Made by a program: the position numbers and the translations under genes. This document shows positions 1-5,802 of a stretch of 6,731 nt of DNA, in pieces (within the stretch, counting starts at the first letter, position 1; each line of letters opens with the position of its first letter). The notes beneath the pieces were generated by a model. It was not told the DNA's origin. It did no database searches and worked only from the letters and a program-made list of their open reading frames with translations. Origin of the DNA: a bacterium (GTDB taxonomy: Bacteria; Actinomycetota; Acidimicrobiia; Acidimicrobiales; CATQHL01); NCBI GenBank assembly GCA_026713745.1, contig JAPONU010000237.1, positions 1 through 6,731 of the forward strand, read 5' to 3'.

Positions 1-129
1 GCGCCGGCGCTCGTCGACGAGGAAGGGGGCCATGATGTCCTCGTCGGTCCGGGTGTGGCGGGTTCCCAGCGCAGCGGTGAGGTCGGCGAGGAGGGCATGG
101 CCATCGACGGTCCCGTCGGAGGGGGGCAT
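1..129 (-). CDS. FAD-binding oxidoreductase (FAD-linked oxidase, GlcD/D-2-hydroxyacid dehydrogenase type), N-terminal part only
   Basis: The minus strand reads 43 open codons from an ATG at 129 to the window edge. The peptide starts MPPSDGTVDG, and its core reads LLADLTAALGTRHTRTDED followed by IMAPFLVDERRR. This pattern, a short helix, then 'T-D-E-D', then a Pro-Phe/Tyr-Leu and D-E-R-R stretch, is what I know from the extreme N-terminus of FAD_binding_4 flavoproteins that oxidise D-2-hydroxyacids (glycolate oxidase GlcD, D-lactate and D-2-hydroxyglutarate dehydrogenases). The FAD-binding and C-terminal substrate domains lie outside the window, so substrate and completeness are unknown. The frame stays open some way upstream of 129 without a better start; no Shine-Dalgarno and no clear -10 element are visible. 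It is 109 bases downstream of the second MFS gene on the same strand, with a hairpin between, so co-transcription is possible but not shown. Confidence 0.65.
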   Translation of the reverse strand, partial: MPPSDGTVDGHALLADLTAALGTRHTRTDEDIMAPFLVDERRR

Positions 130-191
130 CGGCGATCTACGTGAGTGCCAGGTGATCCACAGCGCGCGCGAGCGGCGCCGCCGGCGAGTGG

Positions 192-211
192 ATTCCGGTC
201 TCCGCCGGAAT
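192..211. repeat. 20-bp inverted repeat ATTCCGG-N6-CCGGAAT, possible terminator or mobile repeat
   Basis: Perfect 7-bp arms (192-198 and 205-211) flank a 6-base loop. The repeat is flanked by gtgg on the left and gacg on the right. It lies 27 bases beyond the stop codon of the MFS gene ending at 239, so it could fold at that transcript's end; no T-run follows in the minus direction (ccactcg). The 20-bp length and ATTCC...GGAAT ends resemble the dRS3-type dispersed repeats known from Neisseria and similar small palindromes in other genomes. Whether it is multi-copy cannot be seen here. Confidence 0.5.
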
Positions 212-238
212 GACGCGCAAGACGGTGTGCAGCATCAC

Positions 239-1822
239 TCAGGAGTCTCCCAGCCGGTCCGAGGCGGCCGCGCCCGCCTCCGCGGGCACGGCCTGACCGA
301 TGTCGGTCCGCTGCGTGGGGTACAGCCGGTAGACGATCGCTGCGACAACCAGCAGCGCGGCGGCCGTGACCCACGAGGACAGGTTCATCCCCCGATCGAA
401 CGCGTCGATCGCAAGAACACGGAGCTGTTCGGCCGCTTCGGCGGGCAACTCGCGGGCGGCTCCGAGGGCGCTGCCGATCGAGTCGGATGCCGCCTCGGCC
501 GCTGCCGGTGAAAAATCGCCGAGCCTCCCCGAGACCCCCTGCCGGTAGCCGACCGACAGGAGTGAGCCCAGCATCGCGATGCCGATTGCCCCGCCCGTCT
601 CGCGTGTCATGTCATTGAGGGCCGAGCCGACTCCCGCCTTGTGCGACGGGAGCGAACCGACGATGGCGTGTGTCGCGCTCGGCATGGTCACGGCGAGCCC
701 GGTGCCCAGGAGCACCAGGGGCACCACCGCGAACCAGTAGGGCGACGCCGGGCTGAGCGTCCCCATGATTGTCATCCCGATGGCGGTGATCACCAGCCCC
801 GCGGTGATCGTGGCCCTCGGTCCGAATCGGGCGAGCAGCGCCGGGACGCGGGGCGCGACCAGGAACACCACCGCCGCCGGGGGCAACATCCGGACGCCGG
901 CCGGCAGTGGTGAGTGCCCCTGCGCGAATTGGAAGTACTGGGTTTGGACGAAGAAATTGCCGTACAGCGCGAAGAAGGTCGCGACGGCCGCGACCGCCCC
1001 GAGCGTGAAGACCCGGTTACCGAAGTAGGCCGGGTCGAGCATGGGGAACCGCGCCCGGCGCTCCCAGCGAACGTAGGCCCAGAATCCCACCAGCGCCCCA
1101 CCGAAAACGCTGACCACCGGTGGGTCTCGCCATCCCAATTCGGGGCCTTCGATGATCCCGAAGAGCAGGCAGCCGAGCGCCACGATCGACAGCGCGGAGC
1201 CGACCGCGTCCAGCGGCCGTTGCTCCTCGTCCCGGGACGTCGGCACGATCCAGGCCACCAACGCCAGGACCACCGCGGCCACGGGGACGAGGACACCGAA
1301 GACCGAGCCCCACCAGAAGAAGCGGAGCATGAGACCGCCTGTGAGGGGGCCGAGCAGGCCGCTCAGGCCCGCGGCCGCCGACCAGACTGCGACCGCCTTG
1401 GGTCGCTCCGACGCCGGGAAGATCACCGCGGCGATCGACAGCGTCGCCGGCATCACGAGGGCGGCGCCGACACCCATGATGGCCCGGTAACCGATCACCT
1501 GCCCGGCGGTTGTCGAGAAGGCTGCCAGCGCGCAGGCCACCCCGAAGATGACGATCCCGGTGAGCAGAACCCCCTTGCGGCCCCAGCGGTCGCCGAGGGC
1601 CCCGAAGGGCAGCAGCAGACCCGCAAAAGTCAGCATGTAGGCGTCGGTGATCCATTGCAGACTCGAGCCGCTGGCACCCAGCGCCGTCTGGATGGTCGGC
1701 AGCGCGACGTTCATCGCACCGAGGTTGCTGAAGACCATCACGATTGACGAACACAGCACGATGAGGATCAGCCAGCGCTGCGGGTGTGGTTCGGTGGAGG
1801 GCCCCGCGGGGTGTTCGCGCAT
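239..1822 (-). CDS. MFS transporter, DHA2/EmrB-QacA family, 14 TM (copy B)
   Basis: Probable proton-driven exporter of drugs or metabolites in the cytoplasmic membrane, 527 aa, the usual size for 14-TM DHA2 pumps. After a short soluble N-terminus (MREHPAGPSTEPHPQRW), TM1 starts near residue 17. Motif D1-like QWITDAYMLTFAGLLLP lies at 56-72. Motif A GALGDRWGRK (74-83) is the TM2-3 loop, the motif B arginine is R113 in YRAIMGVGAA, and the TM5 antiporter motif C runs from G152 to G163 (GLSGLLGPLTGG). The ATG at 1822 is chosen because it aligns exactly with the only possible start of the neighbouring paralogue; the frame stays open for 419 codons further upstream, but that stretch is antisense-like low-complexity sequence and a shadow of copy A. 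No Shine-Dalgarno; a TACACT hexamer sits 9 bases ahead. Substrate unknown. About 79% identical to copy A, diverging most in the last 120 residues. Confidence 0.92.
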   Translation of the reverse strand: MREHPAGPSTEPHPQRWLILIVLCSSIVMVFSNLGAMNVALPTIQTALGASGSSLQWITDAYMLTFAGLLLPFGALGDRWGRKGVLLTGIVIFGVACALAAFSTTAGQVIGYRAIMGVGAALVMPATLSIAAVIFPASERPKAVAVWSAAAGLSGLLGPLTGGLMLRFFWWGSVFGVLVPVAAVVLALVAWIVPTSRDEEQRPLDAVGSALSIVALGCLLFGIIEGPELGWRDPPVVSVFGGALVGFWAYVRWERRARFPMLDPAYFGNRVFTLGAVAAVATFFALYGNFFVQTQYFQFAQGHSPLPAGVRMLPPAAVVFLVAPRVPALLARFGPRATITAGLVITAIGMTIMGTLSPASPYWFAVVPLVLLGTGLAVTMPSATHAIVGSLPSHKAGVGSALNDMTRETGGAIGIAMLGSLLSVGYRQGVSGRLGDFSPAAAEAASDSIGSALGAARELPAEAAEQLRVLAIDAFDRGMNLSSWVTAAALLVVAAIVYRLYPTQRTDIGQAVPAEAGAAASDRLGDS

Positions 1823-1831
1823 GCCCGGCGA

Positions 1832-1837
1832 AGTGTA
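1832..1837 (-). promoter_or_regulatory. -10 element TACACT of MFS copy B, near-leaderless
   Basis: On the minus strand TACACT ends 9 bases before the ATG at 1822. With the usual 6-8 base gap from -10 to start site, transcription would begin at or just before the ATG. No -35 consensus or Shine-Dalgarno is visible. The 15 bases from this hexamer to the ATG are identical to those before copy A, and homology without gaps continues about 27 bases further upstream. Confidence 0.5.
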
Positions 1838-1859
1838 AAGGGCGTGCCTCCGGGCCCGG

Positions 1860-2011
1860 GTCGCCGACGGCCCGCGCCGGGTCGCCGTGGGTCTGGGGCC
1901 GGGTTGCCGTGGGTCCGCGGCCGGGTCGCCGTGGGTCTGGGGCCGGGTTGCCGTGGGTCCGCGGCCGGGTTGCCGTGGGTCTGGGGCCGGGTTGCCGGGG
2001 CCCGCGGCCGG
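1860..2011. repeat. Tandem repeat of 21-22-bp GC-rich units between the two MFS genes
   Basis: Seven head-to-tail units: a diverged 21-mer (1860-1880), then 1881-1902, 1903-1924, 1925-1946, 1947-1968, 1969-1990 (22 bp each) and 1991-2011 (21 bp). Two versions alternate: one with the core gtgggtctgggg and one with gtgggtccgcgg, giving a 44-bp higher-order period. Units start gtcgcc or gttgcc and end ggccgg. The array fills most of the 194 bases between the stop of copy A and the start of copy B and ends about 23 bases upstream of copy B's -10 hexamer. There are no unique spacers, so it is a minisatellite and not a CRISPR array. Its frame stays open only because the unit lacks stop codons. Confidence 0.9.
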
Positions 2012-2016
2012 GTCGC

Positions 2017-3588
2017 TCAGGCCGTGCCTTCGGCGGCGCCTGTCTCCGAAGGCACGGCCGGGCGGGTGTCGGTCCGGTGCTTCGGGTACAGCCGGTGGAC
2101 GATGACTGCGACGAGGACCAGCGCACCCGCCGCAACCCAGGAGGCCAGGGTCATTCCCCGGTCGAATGCGTCGGTGGCCAGACCGTGCAGTCGCGCGGCT
2201 ACCTCGGTAGGTAGCTCTGCACCGGCGCCGAGGGCGCCGCCGATCGAGTCGGACGCAGCCTCGGCCGCTGCGGCCGGCAGGTCGCCCAGCCTCCCGGAGA
2301 TCCCCTGCCGGTAGCCGACCGACAGGAGTGAGCCCAGCAGCGCGATGCCGATCGCCCCGCCCGTCTCGCGTGTCATGTCGTTGAGGGCCGAGCCGACGCC
2401 GGACTTGTGCGACGGGAGCGAACTGACGATGGCGTGCGTCGCGGTCGGCATGGTCACGGCGAGCCCGATGCCCAGCACCACGAGGGCCACCGCGGCGGGC
2501 CCGTAGGACGACGCCGCGCTGAGCGTCCCCATGGTCGCCATCCCGGCGGCGGTGATCACCAGCCCGGCGGTGATCGTGGCCCGCGCGCCGGATCGGGCGA
2601 TCACGGCGGGGATGCGGGGTGCGATCAGGAACACGATCGCGGAGACGGGCAGCATCCGGAGACCCGCTGCGAGCGGCGAGTGGCCCTGCGCGAACTGGAA
2701 GTACTGGGTGAGGATGAAGACGATGCCGTACAGGGCGAAGAAGGTCCCGACGGCGGAGACCGCCCCGAGGCTGAAGACCCGGTTGCCGAAGTAGGCCGGG
2801 TCGAGCATGGGGAACCGGGTCCGGCGTTCCCAGCGGACGTAGGCCCAGAATCCCACGGCCGCCACGCCGAAGCCTCCGATCACCGGTGGGCCCAGCCATC
2901 CCAGTTCGGGGCCTTCGATGATCCCGTAGAGCAGGCAGCCGAGCGCCACGATCGACAGCGCGGAGCCGACCGCGTCCAGCGGCCGTTGCGCCTCGTCCCG
3001 GGACGTCGGCACGATCCAGGTGACCAGCGCCAGGACCACCCCGGCCACCGGGACGGTGAACAGGAAGACCGAGCCCCACCAGAAGTACCGGAGCAGGACA
3101 CCGCCGATGACGGGACCGAGCATCCCGCTGAGCCCCGCGGCGGCCGACCAGGCGGCGACCGCCTTGGCTCGCTCGGACGCCGGAAAGATGACCGCGGCGA
3201 TCGACAGCGTCGCCGGCATGACCAGGGCGGCGCCGACACCCATAATCGTCCGGTAGATGATTACCTGCCCGGCGGTTGTGGAGAAGGCCGCCAGCCCGCT
3301 GGCCACCCCGAAGATCACGATCCCGGCGAGCAGTACCCCTTTTCGACCCCTGCGGTCACCGAGGGCACCGAGGGGCAGCAGCAGGCAGGCGAAGGTGAGG
3401 ATGTGGGCGTCGGTGATCCATTGCAGATCCGAGCCGCTGGCCCCCAGCGCCGTCTGCATGGTCGGCAGGGCGATGTTCATCGAGCCGAGGTTGCTGAAGA
3501 CCATCACCATCGACGAACACAGGACGACGAGGATCAGCCAGCGCCGCGGGTACGGTTCGGTGGAGGGCCCCGCGGGGTGCTCGCGCAT
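2017..3588 (-). CDS. MFS transporter, DHA2/EmrB-QacA family, 14 TM (copy A)
   Basis: Probable proton-coupled multidrug or metabolite exporter, 523 aa, cytoplasmic membrane. Visible motifs: TM1 from about residue 17 (WLILVVLCSS), QWITDAHILTFACLLLP at 56-72, motif A GALGDRRGRK at 74-83, motif B arginine R113 in YRTIMGVGAA, motif C G152-G163 (GLSGMLGPVIGG), and the conserved TRETGGAIGIA stretch late in the protein. The start is firm: an in-frame TGA lies eight codons upstream and no other start codon falls between. A GGAGG sits about 24 bases upstream, too far to serve as a ribosome site; the TACACT hexamer 9 bases ahead suggests near-leaderless transcription. The last codons and the stop overlap a 14-bp perfect inverted repeat. 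Paralogue of the next gene downstream, so this pair is a tandem duplication; substrate and regulator are not evident, and no TetR/MarR gene is in the window. Confidence 0.93.
   Translation of the reverse strand: MREHPAGPSTEPYPRRWLILVVLCSSMVMVFSNLGSMNIALPTMQTALGASGSDLQWITDAHILTFACLLLPLGALGDRRGRKGVLLAGIVIFGVASGLAAFSTTAGQVIIYRTIMGVGAALVMPATLSIAAVIFPASERAKAVAAWSAAAGLSGMLGPVIGGVLLRYFWWGSVFLFTVPVAGVVLALVTWIVPTSRDEAQRPLDAVGSALSIVALGCLLYGIIEGPELGWLGPPVIGGFGVAAVGFWAYVRWERRTRFPMLDPAYFGNRVFSLGAVSAVGTFFALYGIVFILTQYFQFAQGHSPLAAGLRMLPVSAIVFLIAPRIPAVIARSGARATITAGLVITAAGMATMGTLSAASSYGPAAVALVVLGIGLAVTMPTATHAIVSSLPSHKSGVGSALNDMTRETGGAIGIALLGSLLSVGYRQGISGRLGDLPAAAAEAASDSIGGALGAGAELPTEVAARLHGLATDAFDRGMTLASWVAAGALVLVAVIVHRLYPKHRTDTRPAVPSETGAAEGTA
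2020..2059 (-). terminator. 14-bp perfect inverted repeat at the 3' end of MFS copy A, hairpin/terminator candidate
   Basis: Arms ggccgtgccttcgg (2020-2033) and its exact reverse complement (2046-2059) flank a 12-base loop. In the mRNA the right-hand arm ends directly against the TGA at 2019-2017, so the hairpin is built from the last 13 codons. The stem is long and GC-rich but no U-run follows (gcgacccgg), as is often the case for actinobacterial terminators. Copy B keeps only the GCC-GTG-CC start of this block and has instead a smaller 6-bp hairpin at 272-287. It could be a terminator, a 3' mRNA stabiliser, or a recombination scar. Confidence 0.6.
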
Positions 3589-3597
3589 GCCCGGCGA

Positions 3598-3603
3598 AGT
3601 GTA
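3598..3603 (-). promoter_or_regulatory. -10 element TACACT of MFS copy A, near-leaderless
   Basis: TACACT on the minus strand ends 9 bases before the ATG at 3588, placing the predicted start site about two bases before the ATG. No -35 consensus is seen at 16-18 bases upstream. The element and spacing are identical in copy B, so it was duplicated with the gene and then retained. Confidence 0.5.
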
Positions 3604-3746
3604 TGGGGCTCACCTCCGGGGCCGGGTGGCTGGGGGTCCGGTCGCGGGGCGGTCCGGGAGGTGGTTGGCGGCAGCCGCCGCGGCCCCGGCGCGTTGGGCG
3701 GCGGCTCGGCCTGCTGACGCTTCTCGGCAGCGGTGGTCGGCAGCGA

Positions 3747-3765
3747 GCCGCGTGCGCGGCGCGGC
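3747..3765 (-). terminator. Hairpin downstream of the S-methyltransferase gene, weak terminator candidate
   Basis: In the 240-base gap between the S-methyltransferase stop and the MFS copy A start, gccgcg (3747-3752) and cgcggc (3760-3765) form a 6-bp stem with a 7-base loop, about 64 bases past the stop. No T-run follows. In such GC-rich DNA a stem of this size can arise by chance. Nothing else in the gap looks like a gene. Confidence 0.25.
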
Positions 3766-3828
3766 ACCCCGATCAGGTTCGGCGTCGGCGGCGGGTACGG
3801 GGGAGCCGGAGCGTTTGTGTACCGGCAG

Positions 3829-4836
3829 TCAGCGCTGCCGTCGGCGGGACCGGTCGCGGTCGGGGGCTGCGTCGGTCAGAGCGGCTGATCCCTCGTCGCC
3901 GGTCGGATACATGATCTCGGGCACTGGTTGGTCGCCCGCCAGCACTGCCGCGATCTTGGCGATGTGGGCCGGGGTGCTGCCGCAGCAGCCGCCGATGATC
4001 TGTACGCCGCCCTGCCGCGCCCGGTGGGCGTGGGCAGCCAGGATCTCGGGCGTGCCGGTGTAGTGGAAGGTGTTGCCGCCCCAGTAGGGGATGCCGGCGT
4101 TGGGTTTGGAGATCACCGGGAGGTCACCAAGGGCGGCGCGAATCTCCAGCGCGGCGCTCTCGGTGTCGGCGATGTTGTTGCCGCAGTTTGCGCCGAGGGC
4201 CGCCAGCTCCAGATCCCCGAGCCGCTCGGCCGCCTCGGCTCCGCCGGCGCCCATCATCGTGCGTCCGGCGGTGTCGAAGCTCAGCGTCACCGCCACCGGC
4301 AGGTCACAGGCCCTGCGGGCGCCCCGCACGGCGGCCTCCACCTCCCCCAGGTCGCTCAGGGTCTCGAGCCAGAGCAGATCGGCGCCGCCTTGTGCCAGGC
4401 CCTCGGCCTGGGTGGCGAAGGCCTGCTCGCAGTCGGCGACGGTCAGCGATCCCAGCGGCTCCAACAGCTCCCCGGTCGGCCCCATCGAACCGGCCACCAG
4501 CATCGTCCGGGCGTCGCGGCGCTGCTCGGCCTCGGTGGCCTCCCGGGCGATACGGGCGGCTGCCTCGTTCAACTCCAGGACGCGCCCGTCGAGGTTGTGC
4601 AAGCGCAGCCGCAGGCCGTTCCCACCGAAGCTGTTGGTCAGCACGAGATCGGCTCCTGCCCGGAGGTGGCCGCGGTGCACGTCGCGGATCCGCCCGGGGG
4701 CCAGCAGGTTGGAGCGCTCCGGCGCGTCGCCGGAGGTCAACCCCATGGCGAAGAGCTGCGTCCCCATGGCGCCGTCGGCGACCACGTAGCCCTTCGTGTC
4801 CCAGAATTCGGCGAACCGATCACCGGCGGCGCTCAT
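3829..4836 (-). CDS. Betaine/homocysteine S-methyltransferase family protein
   Basis: Zinc-dependent methyltransferase of the S-methyl_trans family (BHMT and the MetH homocysteine domain), 335 aa, cytosolic; expected to transfer a methyl group to homocysteine to give methionine. Seen: DGAMGTQL at 21-28, SGDAPE and TNSFGGN at 67-73, GSMGPTGE at 116-123, WLET at 156-159, SFDTAGRTMMG at 186-196, and the three zinc-ligand cysteines, C218 in GANCGNN and C284/C285 in GGCCGS. The sequence resembles the roughly 340-residue bacterial enzymes annotated betaine-homocysteine methyltransferase, but the methyl donor (betaine, dimethylsulfoniopropionate, S-methylmethionine or other) cannot be read from motifs. 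The ATG at 4836 gives the family length; the open frame continues to 5118 but those 94 residues are Arg/Pro/Ala-rich and overlap the divergent gene. TACCTT lies 7 bases ahead, ideal for a leaderless start. The C-terminus after about residue 310 is a charged, probably disordered tail. Confidence 0.9.
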   Translation of the reverse strand: MSAAGDRFAEFWDTKGYVVADGAMGTQLFAMGLTSGDAPERSNLLAPGRIRDVHRGHLRAGADLVLTNSFGGNGLRLRLHNLDGRVLELNEAAARIAREATEAEQRRDARTMLVAGSMGPTGELLEPLGSLTVADCEQAFATQAEGLAQGGADLLWLETLSDLGEVEAAVRGARRACDLPVAVTLSFDTAGRTMMGAGGAEAAERLGDLELAALGANCGNNIADTESAALEIRAALGDLPVISKPNAGIPYWGGNTFHYTGTPEILAAHAHRARQGGVQIIGGCCGSTPAHIAKIAAVLAGDQPVPEIMYPTGDEGSAALTDAAPDRDRSRRRQR

Positions 4837-4843
4837 CGGGGTA

Positions 4844-4849
4844 AAGGTA
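4844..4849 (-). promoter_or_regulatory. -10 element TACCTT, leaderless promoter of the S-methyltransferase
   Basis: TACCTT on the minus strand fits TANNNT and ends exactly 7 bases before the ATG at 4836, so transcription would start at the A of the ATG. No Shine-Dalgarno exists in the intervening tacccc-g sequence. No TTGACA-like -35 is seen. This supports 4836 over the longer open frame. Confidence 0.55.
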
Positions 4850-4984
4850 ACGGCCGTCTCCCCGGCGACCCCCGCGGCTGCGCAGGCGGGAACGGCCCGC
4901 ACCCTTACGCCATCCCGCGCGGAACCACGATCAGGGGGCCCACCCGAGTGGCGGCCCGGGCGGCAACGGCGGGCGCCCGGCAGG

Positions 4985-4990
4985 TATGGT
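4985..4990 (+). promoter_or_regulatory. -10 element TATGGT, leaderless promoter of the PIG-L deacetylase
   Basis: TATGGT fits TANNNT and lies 6 bases before the ATG at 4997. It is at the far end of a 160-bp divergent region whose other end carries the -10 of the S-methyltransferase. A second ATG inside the hexamer (4986) is in another frame. I see no clear operator in the GC-rich sequence between. Confidence 0.5.
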
Positions 4991-4996
4991 CGGCGG

Positions 4997-5722
4997 ATGG
5001 TCGCCGATCTGCTGCACCTGGACGAGGACTGGGAGCGGGCGCTGGCGGTGGTGGCGCATCCCGACGATCTGGAGTACGGCGTGGCGGCGGCCGTCGCCCG
5101 CTGGACCGGAGCGGGCAAGGACGTCCGCTACGCCCTGGTGACCAGCGGTGAGGCGGGGATCGCCACCATGGCGCCGGAGGAGACGGGGCCGCTGCGCGAG
5201 GCCGAGCAGCGGGCGTCTGCGGCCGTCGTGGGCGTGTCACACGTGGAGTTCCTGGGGTTCGCCGACGGCTACGTGATGGCCGACCTGGACTTGCGCCGGG
5301 CCCTGGCCGCCTGCATCCGCCGCAACCGGCCCGAGGCAGTGCTGTCCATCAACTACCGGGACAGCTTCGGGGGCGGTTCGTGGAACCACGTAGACCACCG
5401 GAACGTGGGCCGGGCCCTCATCGACGCGGTGCGCGACGCCGCCAATCCGTGGATGTTTCCCGACCTGGCCGGCGACGGCCTGGAGGCCTGGGGTGGCGTG
5501 CGGTTCGTCGCATTCGGCGGCTCGCCGGAGGCCACCCACGCGGTCGACGTCACCGGCCACCTCGAGGCCGGCTTCGCCTCACTGGCGGCGCACGCCGCCT
5601 ACCTGGCCTCGCTCAGCGGCCCGATGGCCGATCCGGAGGCGTTCCTGCGCCCGAACGCCGAAGCCGACGGGGCGCGGCTCGGCGTCGAGCATGCTGTGAG
5701 CTTCGAGGTGGTCCTGGCCTGA
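4997..5722 (+). CDS. PIG-L/LmbE family zinc-dependent deacetylase
   Basis: Predicted cytosolic metal-dependent N-deacetylase of the fold shared by MshB, Mca and GlcNAc-PI deacetylase, 241 aa. The signature AHPDD at 20-24 gives H21 and D24 as zinc ligands and D23 as the likely catalytic base. TSGEAG at 49-54, REAE at 67-70 and FLGFADG at 85-91 are the next family blocks. HVDH at 131-134 supplies the third ligand (H134); families more often read HPDH, so V132 is a mild deviation. The ATG at 4997 puts AHPDD near residue 20, as is normal; the frame runs open upstream to 4796 but that part is antisense to the S-methyltransferase. The protein ends cleanly at TGA 5720-5722. MshB or Mca (mycothiol) is not claimed: those enzymes are longer and the substrate here (sugar amide, thiol conjugate, other) is unknown. 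Divergent from the S-methyltransferase, so shared regulation is possible. Confidence 0.9.
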   Translation: MVADLLHLDEDWERALAVVAHPDDLEYGVAAAVARWTGAGKDVRYALVTSGEAGIATMAPEETGPLREAEQRASAAVVGVSHVEFLGFADGYVMADLDLRRALAACIRRNRPEAVLSINYRDSFGGGSWNHVDHRNVGRALIDAVRDAANPWMFPDLAGDGLEAWGGVRFVAFGGSPEATHAVDVTGHLEAGFASLAAHAAYLASLSGPMADPEAFLRPNAEADGARLGVEHAVSFEVVLA

Positions 5723-5738
5723 GAGCCACCTCCGGCTC
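5723..5738 (+). terminator. Small hairpin just after the deacetylase stop
   Basis: GAGCC (5723-5727) and GGCTC (5734-5738) form a 5-bp stem with a 6-base loop directly after the TGA. It is followed by cgcttcgaac, with no T-run. Position suggests a terminator, but the stem is short. Confidence 0.25.
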
Positions 5739-5770
5739 CGCTTCGAACGCGGCGCGGGCGGAATCCAGAA

Positions 5771-5802
5771 TATTGCAGAATGCCGGTCGGGATTATTGCA
5801 GA
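5771..5802 (+). repeat. 9-bp direct repeat TATTGCAGA at the 5' edge of the DUF4143 remnant
   Basis: TATTGCAGA occurs at 5771-5779 and 5794-5802, separated by 14 bases. The second copy overlaps the first codons of the DUF4143 remnant. These AT-containing words stand out against the GC-rich surroundings and lie where the remnant's homology seems to begin. They could mark a deletion or insertion junction; a chance repeat is also possible. Confidence 0.45.

Noticed and set aside
1860..2011. Possible CRISPR array
   Set aside because: Units are directly adjacent with no unique spacers and no cas genes are near; it is a plain tandem repeat.
239..3079. A 946-codon minus-strand frame that looks like an MFS transporter with a 419-residue N-terminal extension
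   Set aside because: The extension is Arg/Pro/Gly-rich, runs through the minisatellite and is the wrong frame of copy A. The ATG at 1822 aligns with the copy A start.
3609..3617. GGAGG-like Shine-Dalgarno for MFS copy A
   Set aside because: It lies about 24 bases before the ATG, too far for ribosome placement, and an in-frame TGA rules out a start nearer to it.
2407..3717. 436-codon plus-strand open frame
   Set aside because: Antisense to MFS copy A; composition is low-complexity Arg/Asp/Gly/His typical of GC-rich shadow frames, with no motif. The same applies to 914-1747 opposite copy B.
3534..3767. 77-codon minus-strand frame upstream of MFS copy A
   Set aside because: Overlaps the firm start of copy A in another frame; Pro/Arg-rich, no ribosome site and no recognisable family.
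4796..4996. N-terminal extension of the PIG-L deacetylase
   Set aside because: Overlaps the start of the divergent gene and lacks motifs; AHPDD near residue 20 from the ATG at 4997 is normal for the family.
4837..5118. 94-residue N-terminal extension of the S-methyltransferase
   Set aside because: Arg/Ser/Pro-rich with no family similarity, overlaps the deacetylase on the other strand, and a -10 element sits right before the ATG at 4836.
3928..5151. 407-codon plus-strand open frame
   Set aside because: Antisense to the S-methyltransferase, whose zinc cysteines and family motifs are intact on the other strand.
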